Source: Anisus vortex (lineage: Eukaryota; Mollusca; Gastropoda; Planorbidae). From it: a stretch of 64,000 nucleotides of DNA. Of the stretch, positions 25,101 to 33,569 are shown piece after piece. The position numbers and the translations under genes are program-made. Below the pieces are notes generated by a model. That model made no database searches. It was given only the letters and a program-made list of their open reading frames with translations, and was not told the DNA's origin. The number at the start of each line of letters is the position of its first letter. Positions within the stretch are counted from its first letter, which is position 1. The stretch spans positions 20,787,426 through 20,851,425 of the forward strand of contig OX421506.1 in NCBI GenBank assembly GCA_949126835.1, in the 5' to 3' direction.

Positions 25101-25693
25101 TCTCTCGTTTTGTCTATCTCTCGCTACCTATATTTTCTCACACGTTCTGAGTCGCTTTTTTTCTCTTACACTCAATGTCTTTCTGCCTTTGATCAGTTCT
25201 CTCGTTCTCTCTCTCTTACATTGTCTGTACCGCCCTTTTACCCTCTGTTATAGGTTAACATTCTATTTTAAGTATAATTTTAGATTACTCTAGTCTGATG
25301 AATGAAAGTGGTCTAGGGGAACTGACTCATGTAATCAAAATGAATATTAAGAATCACGAGTTATTGCCGTTGATTGAGGTGTATGATTGCTGAACATCAA
25401 ACTTCATTTATGATGCGTAGATTATTTTACTGCGATGTTATATTCAGTCACGAGAATTACAAGAGTATTGTGTAAAAAGAGAGCATGGTCATGTGACAAA
25501 AGATGATTATATATTTTAGTTAACTGCTAGATCTTGTCTAAACAAGACGTGTATGAAAATGTAACTGAATACTAAATGAACTTAGAGCGTTTGGAAGTTA
25601 TAAAGATGTTTTTCTCAAATGGATCTATGTATTTCAATGTAACGGATTTATAATGTGATTAAAAATTATTTGTGCTGTAAGAGCTGTGTTATT

Positions 25694-25772
<79 letters not shown>

Positions 25773-28700
25773 CATACAATCTGTCTTAATTGGACTAAAA
25801 GAAAGAAGTTACACTCATATTATAGCTACAAGCAAATGAAGTAGCATAAACAATTACATTTTTATATTGTCTAATGGTTAACAACGAAAAGTACCATTGA
25901 CACCCTCTCTCTTTATTTCACTTTTTCGCTCTCTATCTATTGTTCTCTCTCTTACTCTCTCTCATTTAGTAGCTCGATAATATCATATTGTTTTTTTTAC
26001 ACCATTTTTACATTCTACTATTTGACTTTCTCTAGATGACTTTCTATAAATCAAAGCATTTGGACTTACATAGTTTTATAAGATATAAAAAAAACGTTTC
26101 AAAATCAAAAGAATGATCCTTCCTACCTTCTATACCTGTGAGAATGTCAACAAGGTGACCTAGCTTCACGTTTTTGTCTTTCAGGCACTTTATGAAAGTA
26201 GGAAACCATTTATCATATCTCCCTAGGATATTCAACAGTTCTCTAGCGGCACTCTGTTTATTCTCATTCCTTTGTTTACTGACAACATTCTCCTTAAAAT
26301 ATAAAACGATAACTTTATTAATGATAAATATATGGTATATAAGCAAATCAATTTTTTATTACACAGGATACTAATGTAAATAATCATTTAATAATATTAT
26401 GTTTAATATTATACGTTGTTCACAAAGCTACATGTTCTTTTTTGTCAGGTTTTTGATTGGTTACAAGTTATAACAGCATTTAAGATTACTTTTTTTTGTT
26501 GCCGTATTTTGAAAAAAAAAAAAAAAAAAGTAATCGACACACCAAAACTGTATAAACTATAAAGACGACCAGCAATGTTTCTAATGTATCACCTATATCT
26601 AATCTTTATAGAACTTATACAAAATCGTAAATAAAACTATTGGACCATGTATTAAACAAATTGATTTTGTCTGCCAGGTCCATACTAATATCAATAAATA
26701 TAACTATATTTTTTTAGATATTATTTTTAAAAATTATTTTTTCATTATTTAAAAACGTTGAACTCTAATTATGCATATCATTCTATCACTTACTATGTCC
26801 AATGGAGTTAAAAAATGTTTGCTGTATTTTTTAAAAATATGCACAAAACTAGCAGGGTCTATAAACCCTAAAAATATTTCTTCTATGTTAAACTTGAGCG
26901 TTTCGTTGTATTGGAGCAGAAGTTTCGCTTCCTCGCAATGTTTGGACTTAAAAGCGTTTCTTGCATTTCCATTTACACTCAATGACCTTGATGAAGATGA
27001 TGAAGACAGCTCATCGGCAAAGTCGTACATTTCTAAATAAAACGTGAATTGTACTTACGAAATTTCCAAACAAAACAAAAAATTAAGTAAAAACGTATAA
27101 ATAAATAATGATTATTACCTGAAGTAATTATGTGAATAACTATATGAATATTAAAATTTAAACAATAAAGAATAGATATTGTAACATTAAAATTGTATGA
27201 TAAAACAACAACGGATTTCTTGAATTTTTTACATTGGATACACTCATTATAAGAGAAAAAGATCAATTAATTTAATTATCCCTTACAGACCAACTTGATC
27301 ATAAAAGCAAGCAAAGCAGCGTTTACAAGTTTCTGTGATCACAGTATACTAGGGGATTGTGTAATCGGCACAATGTCTAGCCGCCTTACTGAGGCCTATC
27401 CCCGACTACATTCAGGTAGGTCTACTCATAAGAGCTAGCTAGACTTAGGGACCATTCAAGGGTTTCAAATGAATGTTCCATATTGTTATATAAAAGGCTG
27501 AATGGTTTCGCTGCTCAAAACCCAAACCGTACTTTCGATTTGAACAAATCTTATTACACTATGATCTTCAATAACTAGCCCTACTATTAATATTATTTGA
27601 TCTGTTTTTACGTTCAACTTAAATACAAAATTAGTTATATTATGTGTAAACAGACTACAATTTTATTTATTAGATTGGTATTTTATTTAGTTATATTATA
27701 ATGACTTAGCGATCGCAGCGTATGAAATGTGTTTCTGAAAACTTTTTATTGTAATGTTCACATGCTGAACTAATACATAATTGTCAAAAAAATCAATAAC
27801 AAATATAATTGCATTTTAAAACCTAAAATTGCACACACCAAGATACAAAACTCGAGTATCACTATTTACACTGTATTGCCTCTAGTCAATTGCGCATGCA
27901 CTGTATTTGACCTCGACGATGGAATAATAATAATAAAAAGTAACTTTTCATATATTGTGCTATCTAATGTGTTGAATTTCGGGGACTTAAAATTGTAGAA
28001 TGGTAATAACAGCATAAGACTAAAAAAATGTCAAAGTACTAGTTTTTATAAAAAAAAAGATATTTGTAATAACAGTGGCGCATTAACGAAAACATAAACT
28101 GTAGGTAAATACTTTGCAATTGGGTGTCTTATTACAGGTACCAGGTTTTGCAAATAAAACAACAATAGTCTGTTTTATTTAGAGAACTGCGCGACCCGTG
28201 AACAAAATAGATACACAATTCTGTCAATCTTGGAATTCATGGGCTATCCAGGTACCACAGATCTTGGGGACTAGAGAACATAAAAAAACATCAACAACAA
28301 AAAAAAACAAAAACAGCCTGAAACCCTTACCTTATCGTGAAGAACGGAGTCTCAGCACAAATGAAGGCCAATAAAGATCAAACTGAATTGTATTCAAGAT
28401 TTTCAAAGCGTACCATTATGTTTATATATATCACTGGAATATAATTAGTTTATGTTAAAAAAGTCGTCTATGTCAACGGTCGGCAACCTTTTGATAATAG
28501 TGTGCCAAAGTAGGATTTCTAATTAATTCAGCGTGCCAACAGCTTCGAAGCCAACCTGTTCTAGCACCAAATATTTTCGTCAACAAGACTCGAATTGCCT
28601 ATTTTAGTTTTTTTCCGCGTTCCATTGAAAATCGCTCTGCGTGCCAAGTTTGACACGCCTGTCGTAGGCTGACGACCCCTGATCTATGTAACTATTTCTT

Positions 28701-30310
28701 ATAATGATAGTAATAATTTGATTCAAAGGTTTTGATTTTAAAGCTTAGGTACGATATGTATACCTGCCAGAATCGTTCAATGAAAGGATGTCATCAAAGA
28801 TCCTAGTCAGGACCACTGATCTATAATGGATTGCGCCTACATAATACATGTGTATGCGCAAATTGAAGCCAGAATTGATAACACTGTTTACACTATTCAC
28901 CTATCCATATAAGCTAGTTATAATAATAAACCACCTAGAAGTATAACAAATCTAATTCACTTGGAATGTATTTACAAGTCCGCGTTTAGTAAATCTAATT
29001 TATTTTATAGTTAAGTGAAAGTCACTTGAAAGCCTGTTAATTTTGGCTTCAATAATATAGTTTCCGGTCCCAATCTGTTCTTTTTATAGATCAGTGGTGA
29101 CGACATTGTTTACAAGTCTTTCCCGAAACTACTAGATTAAATTAAGCCTTTTGGTTGGATGTTGTTTTATTGTTTTTAAAGCAGCACGGTATTTGATATT
29201 TCATAAAATAATTGCCTAATCTGGCTCTCTTGCCGTAGGTTGCCGATCCCTGAACTACACGATACCTTTGTTTACAGCCATAAACGAGGCTATTCCTTAT
29301 AACCTAACTCGAGACTTCATTCCCTTTATTACGTGTTAACGGATTTTCCCACTTTGATTTTCTTAAGGATAATTTTTTAATGGCCCTGAACAAGAGTGGG
29401 CAGATACGGCTCTTTGTTTGGGAAAGTGCGGCTCCCGTAGGCCTCATGCATGCTGAGCCCTGGCCTATACAATTTTTAAAGTCATTTTGTGTTTTTGCTT
29501 TCTCTAGCTTTAATAGGGGAAGCCATTTTAGTGGTCTAGATAAAATCAGGTATCTTCCTTCACATATCCACTCACCCTCAACATCCACCGGTACTTCATT
29601 ACAAATTTAAATTGCATCATAAAGACTCAGAAACAGACATAAATAAAAGTGTATTTGGCTGCTGTAATATAGTCTATAACATTTGAAATATTGATTTTCT
29701 AAATGTGTTTTTTTCTAGTTTCTGTCTCCATTGGCCTTTGGTATTTTATTTAGTTATATTATAATGACTTATAGCGATCGCAGCGTATGAAATGTGTTTA
29801 TTAAAACTTTGTATTGTAATGTTAACATTATTAACATTGTTAACATTAACAATGTTGGATAACACACTGAAACTCTGATTATCACTTAAATATTTTGTAA
29901 CATGTTTGATAATGTACGCTACAATACACATGGATATTTCTTTAGGAATTCCTAGTCTGTAGATGCTTTATGGCTTTATGGCTTTATGGCTTTATGGCTT
30001 TATGGCTTTATGGCTTTATGGCTTTATGGCTTTATGGCTTTATGGCTTTATGGCTTTATGGCTTTATGGCTTTATGGCTTTATGGCTTTATGGCTTTATG
30101 GCTTTATGGCTTTATGGCTTTATGGCTTTATGGCTTTATGGCTTTATGGCTTTATGGCTTTATGGCTTTATGGCTTTATGGCTTTATGGCTTTATGGCTT
30201 TCAGGGCATATAGCTTTCAGCTCACCACAAGGTTGCTCTGCATCTAAACCTTCGCCGGCTTCTTCAGTGAGAATATTTTCGAGAGATTTTCTTACTGGTA
30301 TGTTAGACAT
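6916..30310 (-). CDS. Multi-exon CARD-containing protein, RIG-I-like CARD (gene-level entry)
   Basis: At least 12 minus-strand exons chain with compatible phases into about 570 residues. Residues about 66-160 resemble the CARD of RIG-I-like receptors: an LLQ helix, the IFLGFIDP turn, LTPLDIENVV, AARELLNIL, then WFPTFIKCL and HLVDIL. In that family CARDs mediate homotypic signalling interactions. No helicase, caspase or kinase domain follows. Residues about 161-467 are helical and unassigned, and 468-570 are acidic and Ser/Thr-rich. The start ATG at 30310 has A at -3 and an in-frame TAA two codons upstream. The only inconsistent junction is between exons 3 and 4 (13.8-26.1 kb), where an exon may be missing. 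The gene lies head to head with the GIMAP gene. The gene model is well supported by phases; the CARD call is by eye. Confidence 0.68.
7182..7245 (-). mobile_element. 3' end fragment of CR1-like retrotransposon
   Basis: Reverse complement of the 3' end of the CR1-like insertion at 43311-44677: the words TTACAGACGCTCCTT and ATTGCGTCCTACGCTCA next to degenerate TATCTTATC repeats. Only the tail is present. A second short piece (ATTACGCCCTACGCTTATCC) is at about 8358-8382. Confidence 0.6.
7310..7570. repeat. GGGGCCCC-rich low-copy repeat
   Basis: Several GGGCCC and GGGGCCCC blocks lie in otherwise AT-rich intron sequence. A somewhat similar G/C-rich patch occurs at 58780-58955. The open frame across it has no family features and I do not call it a gene. 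Confidence 0.35.
7640..8125 (+). repeat. Copy of a repeat shared with 23870-24545
   Basis: Shares ordered words with 23870-24545: AAATCGGCCAT, CACTTATCT, AAGTCTTAACGATTATGCAT, TGTATATTTCTAAAAG and CCGGAA. The copy at 24 kb carries a THAP-domain remnant, so this may be a non-autonomous relative of a THAP-type DNA transposon. The boundaries are uncertain. Confidence 0.4.
8185..8333. repeat. 149 bp perfect palindrome
   Basis: Two 74 bp arms (8185-8258 and 8260-8333) are exact reverse complements around a single T at 8259. The arms contain AATGGGCCGTATTGCTGCTG and, at the centre, ACTGACTTGTAA. This would form a long hairpin in DNA or RNA. It lies in the last intron of the CARD gene. Confidence 0.95.
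8443..9172 (+). repeat. Solo LTR-like element with ATAT target duplication
   Basis: A 730 bp stretch starts TGTTACGTGCC and ends GTCTGTGACA, flanked on both sides by ATAT (8439-8442 and 9173-9176). It contains short internal repeats (ACTGTAGTAGTAACACTGTA twice) and an AATAAA near 8981. No internal region follows, so it fits a solo LTR left by recombination. A stretch at 8846-8912 resembles a minus-strand RT thumb (YLGHLL), which is unexpected in an LTR and may be chance. Confidence 0.6.
9260..9340 (-). CDS. CARD gene exon 11
   Basis: Acceptor TTACAG, donor GTACAA; phase 1 at both ends. It encodes an acidic, Ser/Thr-rich linker beginning MTATSDPESHTEND. Confidence 0.7.
9515..9632 (-). CDS. 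CARD gene exon 10
   Basis: Acceptor TTTGTTTAG, strong donor GTGAGT; phase 0 in, phase 1 out. It encodes IKAEQFLSNVHTIISCFDDQ and the following helix AYVHLLTNATFPQMQ. Confidence 0.75.
9764..9921 (-). CDS. CARD gene exon 9
   Basis: Acceptor TGCTTACAG, donor GTAAAT; phase 1 in, phase 0 out. It encodes KRKDPEIVLNDLLAHLRIY and a hydrophobic helix ending ALAIMEAFFPM. Confidence 0.75.
10164..10275 (-). CDS. CARD gene exon 8
   Basis: Acceptor CTATTTAAAG, donor GTAAAA; phase 0 in, phase 1 out. It encodes DLLATDISND and MSLLLKCYICEEMQFITFLK. Confidence 0.7.
11135..11622. repeat. About 490 bp interspersed repeat, copy 1
   Basis: Nearly identical to 23323-23805. The left end CTCCCTTTATTTTAAGTTGCAA-like sequence is mirrored by TTTGCAAATAAAGGGAG at 11570-11586, each next to TA. 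The similarity continues about 36 bp further to CTTGTTTC, so the terminal inverted repeats may not mark the true right end. No coding capacity is seen. Confidence 0.6.
11663..11788 (-). CDS. CARD gene exon 7
   Basis: A 126 bp exon between ATTATCCAG and GTAAAA, phase 0 at both ends. It encodes an amphipathic stretch with LKRDMALLLLTIVRNKTY and ends GPQNWTE. Confidence 0.7.
11919..11996 (-). CDS. CARD gene exon 6
   Basis: A 78 bp exon between TTTATTTAAG and GTAAGT, phase 0 at both ends. It encodes TLLTKDFIGIIVNDLKRLKF and the short end AKFSKI. Confidence 0.7.
12000..12760. other. CARD gene intron, no feature
   Basis: AT-rich sequence with a C run near 12577. No gene, RNA or repeat with recognisable ends is seen. 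Confidence 0.4.
12766..12893 (-). CDS. CARD gene exon 5
   Basis: Acceptor CTTAG, donor GTATGT; phase 1 in, phase 0 out. The G carried over completes Gly. It encodes LYTKVSLLDISVARNKTLV and further helical sequence ending VNSSHNVSE. Confidence 0.7.
13055..13475 (+). mobile_element. CR1-like retrotransposon 3' remnant
   Basis: Shares an ordered block with 59240-59615: GTACAAGATCATGAA, GGAAATGTCCACACAG, CATCAGCTCAAA, ACGTTTACAAATATT, TTCGTCAG and TTAGACTGTGGAACACACTG. Translated, it gives the typical tail of a non-LTR RT (LWNTLGHDS...APAFKSSLKKL) with interrupting stops. Both copies end near a GAAGAAGAA tail, which suggests the same family. Confidence 0.65.
13580..13778 (-). CDS. CARD gene exon 4 (helical region)
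   Basis: Acceptor ACATTCTAG, donor GTAAAT; phase 0 in, phase 1 out. It encodes helices containing LKSILKDLKIML and EKLDLLLNIIKTYRNCYKL. A weaker acceptor after GAAAG would enter in phase 1 and fit exon 3 directly. Confidence 0.65.
14135..14803 (-). pseudogene. C-terminal part of non-LTR RT
   Basis: About 222 codons contain ILSTLLYGSESWS, RRILGITWKDHIANHEIL, RRLRWVGHVSRMQDGRIP and NYRDVLNCDLRSLNID. This is the conserved tail found after the RT palm in RTE/L1-like elements. The upstream palm is in other frames. Confidence 0.75.
15994..17136 (-). pseudogene. APE-type endonuclease domain of the non-LTR element
   Basis: A 380-codon open stretch holds the endonuclease fold: VHLISVYAPT, HVILLGDFNARVG (the conserved GDFN) and CDTDHALVCCQ, where most relatives have SDH. 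After residue about 220 it runs into the linker before RT (EYYEHLYQT). This domain would nick target DNA to prime reverse transcription. It is open itself but part of a broken element, and its 5' end lacks the expected first endonuclease motif, which is split into another frame. Confidence 0.75.
18360..18390. repeat. (TA)n microsatellite
   Basis: Uninterrupted TA dinucleotides within AT-rich intron. From 18080 to 19100 there is otherwise only low-complexity AT-rich sequence with no gene. Confidence 0.8.
19105..19290 (-). mobile_element. tRNA-derived SINE, degenerate copy
   Basis: Read on the minus strand it follows the same order as the SINE at 36205-36478: a tRNA-like head, then TATTTGTTC, GAGTCTAGAGGATG, GGTACTGTGCTG and CCCCATTGTGG. 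The B box is decayed (TGATTCGTACC). Confidence 0.45.
19655..19760 (+). mobile_element. tRNA-derived SINE head, fragment
   Basis: Carries a B-box-like GTGTTCGAATCCTGG at about 19697-19713, followed by the SINE body words GAGGGCAAGGCTTTTGTAAC and CCTGAGTCT. Plus orientation. Confidence 0.4.
20751..22400. mobile_element. hAT-type non-autonomous element with ATAACGAC target duplication
   Basis: The ends are inverted repeats: CACTGATCTATAAAAAGAAT at the left, and AATCCATTCTTTTTAGAGATCAGTG-type sequence at the right (22376-22400). Both sides are flanked by the same 8 bp, ATAACGAC (20743-20750 and 22401-22408), the hAT hallmark. It contains a second nested hAT element, so the original length was about 730 bp. 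No transposase is visible. A related 283 bp copy is at 28814-29096. Confidence 0.75.
20803..21714. mobile_element. Nested hAT non-autonomous element with GTTTGAGC target duplication
   Basis: The ends are TAGGGATGTTAAAC and GTTTTAACATCCCTA, flanked by exact 8 bp GTTTGAGC copies (20795-20802 and 21715-21722). Both subterminal regions carry repeated AAACCGG motifs, of the kind hAT transposases bind. No transposase frame is present in the 912 bp. It sits inside the 20751-22400 element, so it is younger. Confidence 0.82.
22577..22784. mobile_element. Short hAT-type MITE, copy 1
   Basis: A 208 bp copy of the family also found at 28474 and 61139. It begins TAGGGATCGGCTACCTTTTG, holds TAGTGTGCCAAAGTAGGATT and ends GCCAATCTGTG. 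The flanks GTCTATTC and GTCTAGAC match at 6 of 8 bases. Confidence 0.6.
23323..23805. repeat. About 490 bp interspersed repeat, copy 2
   Basis: Second copy of the 11135-11622 repeat, in the same orientation, with shared blocks such as CGACCACTTCCCGTGGTCCG and TTTGCAAATAAAGGGAG. A short TCTG array near 23347-23371 replaces the CAATCGT array of the other copy. Confidence 0.6.
24042..24191 (+). pseudogene. THAP-domain remnant (P-element-type transposase or THAP gene)
   Basis: From an ATG at 24042 the frame reads SVCYVTGCTKSCKG, then a TGA stop, then NYISFPKDVAKSKQW and VRFEELPF. The spacing C-X4-C, then FPKD, then Trp is that of the THAP zinc finger, the DNA-binding domain of P-element-like transposases. 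It is broken by one in-frame stop and ends early. It lies within a repeat that has a relative at 7640-8125, which favours a transposon origin. Confidence 0.55.
24840..25250. repeat. TCTC-rich low-complexity tract
   Basis: Degenerate CTCTCTATCTCT-type sequence over about 400 bp. It is open in all plus frames because of composition, not coding. Confidence 0.85.
25694..25769. repeat. (AT)n microsatellite
   Basis: Almost pure AT dinucleotides over about 75 bp. Confidence 0.9.
26136..26292 (-). CDS. CARD gene exon 3 (second half of CARD)
   Basis: The acceptor TATTTTAAG is followed by ENVVSKQ...AARELLNIL...WFPTFIKCL...HLVDILT. Three donors are possible, at GTATAG (chosen), GTAGGA 9 bp later, or GTAAGT with the exon running down to 26070. 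All leave phase 1, which does not fit the phase 0 entry of the next recognised exon. Confidence 0.7.
26794..27032 (-). CDS. CARD gene exon 2 (first half of CARD)
   Basis: Acceptor TTTTATTTAG, donor GTAAGT; phase 1 in, phase 0 out. It encodes a Ser-rich linker (SSSSSSRSLS) and the first CARD helices through KKYSKHFLTPLDI. Confidence 0.75.
27296..27460 (-). mobile_element. SINE 3' body fragment
   Basis: Shares AGCAGCGTTTACAAGTTTCT and ACTAGGGGATTGTGTAATCG-type words in order with 36270-36330. The tRNA-like head is missing or diverged. Confidence 0.45.
28474..28681. mobile_element. Short hAT-type MITE, copy 2
   Basis: A 208 bp copy: starts CAACGGTCGGCAACC, ends GGCTGACGACCCCTG. Flanks GTCTATGT and ATCTATGT match at 7 of 8 bases. 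It lies in intron 1 of the CARD gene. Confidence 0.72.
28814..29096. mobile_element. Short relative of the 20751-22400 hAT element
   Basis: 283 bp with the same ends, CACTGATCTATAATGGATTG and TTCTTTTTATAGATCAGTG. Flanks GTCAGGAC and GTGACGAC match at 6 of 8 bases. Confidence 0.65.
29200..29620. other. Mixed repeat-like intron sequence
   Basis: It contains a right-end fragment of the short hAT MITE (CCGTAGGTTGCCGATCCCTG near 29229-29248) and a CCCTTTATTACG motif near 29321, also seen near 10939. Open frames on both strands at 29304-29610 have no recognisable family and no splice support, so I do not call a gene. Confidence 0.3.
29970..30201. repeat. 8 bp tandem array (ATGGCTTT)n, about 29 copies
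   Basis: An essentially perfect array. Because 8 is not divisible by 3, all three plus frames stay open and encode the same octapeptide MALWLYGF. It ends about 25 bp from the donor site of CARD gene exon 1, inside its first intron. Confidence 0.95.
30226..30310 (-). CDS. CARD gene exon 1 (start codon)
   Basis: Encodes 28 residues beginning MSNIPVRKS and ends in phase 1 with a GTGAGC donor. The single leftover G plus AA at the start of the next exon gives Glu, keeping the frame open. An 8 bp tandem array begins about 25 bp into the intron. Confidence 0.55.
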
Positions 30311-30399
30311 CTTGAATTACAGCAGCCCAATCAAGATTGTTTACTGTTCATAATAGCATATTAGTATATTATTTAAAGATTTTAATATTTAACACCATT

Positions 30400-31590
30400 T
30401 TGAATATTGTGTACCATTAAAACTGCTATAGATCTAAAGTTAGTATCTCGTGGCAATCTAACCTAGATTTTAAACTGTCTATTTTTACCTTTTAATTAAG
30501 CTTTTTAGTCTAGTACAACTTCACACATTCAAATAAAAAAAAGTGTATGAAACTAATTTTGCAACTGACCTTGAATAAAAACAGAAGAAAGACTTTTTAA
30601 AACCTTTCACATTTTTAATGATTATAATCCTATTTACACTTCATATTATGATGAATAGGACTAATATTATTTATTAAGACGGACACATTTTCCATCCAAA
30701 TCAAAAAGATGTATATTGAATGGTCTTGTCAACCATAAGAAGGACATTCATCCAACAGAATAAAATGGCTTCACAGTATTGGGCTAGATATGCACTAGTT
30801 TAGATAACCTTTTTTTTAACGCACACGTTTAGACTGTATTATATTTTTATGAAAATCCTTGTATTTGCGAACTATGGTACCGTTTATTTATAACGGATTA
30901 TATATAGATTTAGATTTTTGAGTCATTGAAAAGAAGCTGTGGAAATCTCCGAAATCTAACGTGTTGTTATGCGAGTTTCATTTTGATACAAGTAAAAATG
31001 TAATATTTTAAATGGGCTAAACGTCCATATATCCTCAGGTATGCTACGTAGGCCAATACACACAGAAACACACACATACCCACCCACCAACATATATATA
31101 TATACACGCATTTGTTTCACTGATATAATTAATTTCATGTGAATAAAATTAAAATACCAGTATTTTATGTCTTTTATCGTTAGTAGTGCAAAGTTTAGTT
31201 ACCTGCTTCAAGTCTACACTTGTAAGAGCCACGAACTCATCGATAAAAAAAATAAAAAATAAATAGCATTTGACATCAATTAGAATCATAGCACAATAAG
31301 AAAGAAATCGCTTCAGAAGAAAACAACTGCCAAGAGCCTTTCAGATTGACAGTGGTTTACTATTTTCCCAACAAGTGTCATGTGAATATTATCCACAAGT
31401 CTGCAACCACCATTTTGACTCATTTATTTTATTAGTAATTATTATTCACACAGTTACATATCTGCCATCATGTCCGGGATACTCCTTAAACGTTTAACTA
31501 CAAACGTATTTCTTGAAGTGTTATCCAGATTTATTTTCTGGTTTCCAGGGGCGCTTATTAAGGGTTATACTTATACCTGATATAGTTTGG
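30400..31590. other. Intergenic AT-rich sequence upstream of the CARD gene
   Basis: This should hold the 5' UTR and promoter of the minus-strand gene, but no TATA box or upstream exon can be picked with confidence. No repeat with clear ends is seen. Confidence 0.35.
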
Positions 31591-31644
31591 TCTAGAGACC
31601 GACCGAAACAAATTTTTTGCTTTCGACCGAAAACGAAACCATAC

Positions 31645-32325
31645 TGGCATATATTAATAGCTCTCTCTCAACGCAAGTTTGTGTGAGGTACTAATTAAGC
31701 CTAGAGTATTCTAAGAATCCACTCTTGTACCGACCTCAAATTTTCGGAATGGCTAGGAATAGTCTATTATTTCTCGTACAGGGGAGTTCATGTTAAAACT
31801 ATCATTTTTATTATGAGTTTTGTTATGATACCATTATTTTCACCCCTCCTAGTAATAGGTCTGTTCCCCGCTCTTCTCCGCGAGTATTTAAGGCTAGGCG
31901 TCCGGCTATGGCAGCCAGTTTTGTGCAGAGTTTTTGCCGAGTGTTCGCAGAGTTTTCTGTAGATAATTTATTTTGAGTCTGTTGGATGGGCGCTTGTGTT
32001 GGCACTATTCTATTATTGCTGTAAATACTACATTTATTGTACATACTTGCAATTTATCACCTGAATTAAATTATCAACCACATTTACACTGAAGCTTCCT
32101 CGTCAAGTTACTATTTTATTTTATTGTTTACAATATTATAATATATATATATTTACAACTACAACGTTAAGGATAGGAACTGTTAGAACGCAAATCCTGA
32201 GTTTGTGCCCAGGACAATAAGGAGAGTTCGTGTAATACTGAAATATAAAAAATAATCAGCAAAGTCTACAGAATTATCAACAACATTTACAAGGCTCCGA
32301 CCACAAGGGGATTGTGGTCGTAACA
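31645..32325 (+). repeat. Solo LTR related to the tandem element, plus orientation
   Basis: 681 bp flanked by ATAC on both sides (31641-31644 and 32326-32329). It starts TGGCATATATT and ends GATTGTGGTCGTAACA. The intact LTRs (677 bp), read on their minus strand, start TGTCATGTATATT and end GATTGTGGACGTAACA. Shared inner blocks include TTATGAGTTTTGT, ATTTTCACCCCT, a TATTTAA box and TGTGCCCAGGAC. It is clearly diverged, so it is older. It lies between CCGAAA-rich blocks, perhaps an older repeat it landed in. Confidence 0.8.
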
Positions 32326-32619
32326 ATACCGAATATTATACATTGACTTTTGCCGAAATCGAAGAAGAAACCAAAAGTTTAACTGCAACTTCGTCCGAAA
32401 CCGAAAAAATAAACCGGAATTGCGAAACAAATGATTTCAAAACACTGTACATTTATGTGTAATATTAACTAGTTTATGGGCACTCTATTTGAGTAAACCA
32501 TTCTTTGGAGTGATTAAATAATCCGGTATTATTAACTTCTGTCTTCTACTTCACATTAGGGTTGTTAATATCCTTTTTTTTTTCTCAAAACCTATTTTCG
32601 GTTCTAAATATCTGATTTT

Positions 32620-33540
32620 TTTATTTTTTTTGGTTTCCCTTCTTCGCTACCGGGCAAAGTAAGTTATAGTTCGGAAAAGTTTGGAAAAGACACATTTGTT
32701 TTGATAAAATTAAATAAACAATACGAAGTACCATTGATCCTTAAGACGTGGTGAAATCTTTTTTTTTTATAGTTTTTTTTGGAGTAGCAGAAATCAAAAA
32801 CTGTCGTGTCATGAATTTAGACCTTTATAATTATAATATAAATCAGTGCATGTTAGATCTATATGTTACACACATCCCAGACACATCTATCTATCTAGGG
32901 TTGACATATGTCCGGCAAGAAAATTAACCGTTTTTTGAAAGAACCTTACATGCACTGCGAAGTTGTTTTTTTAATTGCCCAAGTTGCTTTTCAGTCTACA
33001 TTAAATAAAATGTTAGGTCAGTTTTACTAATATACAATTATTGGCAGCTAATGAAATAAAACTGAACTGATTGTGGATTGTGAAAAACTAAATATGTCAT
33101 TCTTTTTGTCTCTCTATGTCCTTCTTTTAAAGTCCAAGTATCTCGCAACCTTACGTCTATCGTCTGTTTGTCTGTTTGTCTGTTAAAAAGCACACAAAGA
33201 GTTGTAAGCACGTACATTTACCATCAACATTTGATAAAGTACACATTTAATCATGCAAACAGATCATGCATTCAGCATACAAGTATCCAGTCACTACATT
33301 TGATGATTCACCATTCTCCTGAAATGATTTGTTTTGGACTAACAAAAAAGCACCCTTTCTATTATGATTAAAAGCTTGGTAATCACCTATTAGCTTTAAA
33401 TATCCACGGTTCTCAAAGCATCGCTTTCTTATAATAGGCTACAAATAACAGTCATTTGCAGTTTTACCGAAAGACAGTGTAAGATTAGACACACATGACT
33501 TGATATTTGAGAGAAGCATATGACTACTAGCAGGATTAAC
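32620..33540. other. Intergenic AT-rich sequence
   Basis: No gene, RNA or bounded repeat is recognised. Confidence 0.35.
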
Positions 33541-33569
33541 CAGAAGTAATTGAATCCTTCCCATTGTTT

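Noticed and set aside
24805..25293. Overlapping Ser/Leu/Phe-rich open frames
   Set aside because: Caused by the TCTC-rich tract; no start context, splice site or family similarity.
29963..30353. Open frames of 75-127 codons on the plus strand
   Set aside because: They are products of the 8 bp array, which stays open in every frame. The sequence after the array is read as exon 1 of the minus-strand CARD gene.
31590..32610. A third hAT element around the solo LTR (TAGAGACCGACCGAAAC at the left)
   Set aside because: CCGAAA-rich blocks flank the solo LTR, but no matching right terminus or 8 bp duplication was found.
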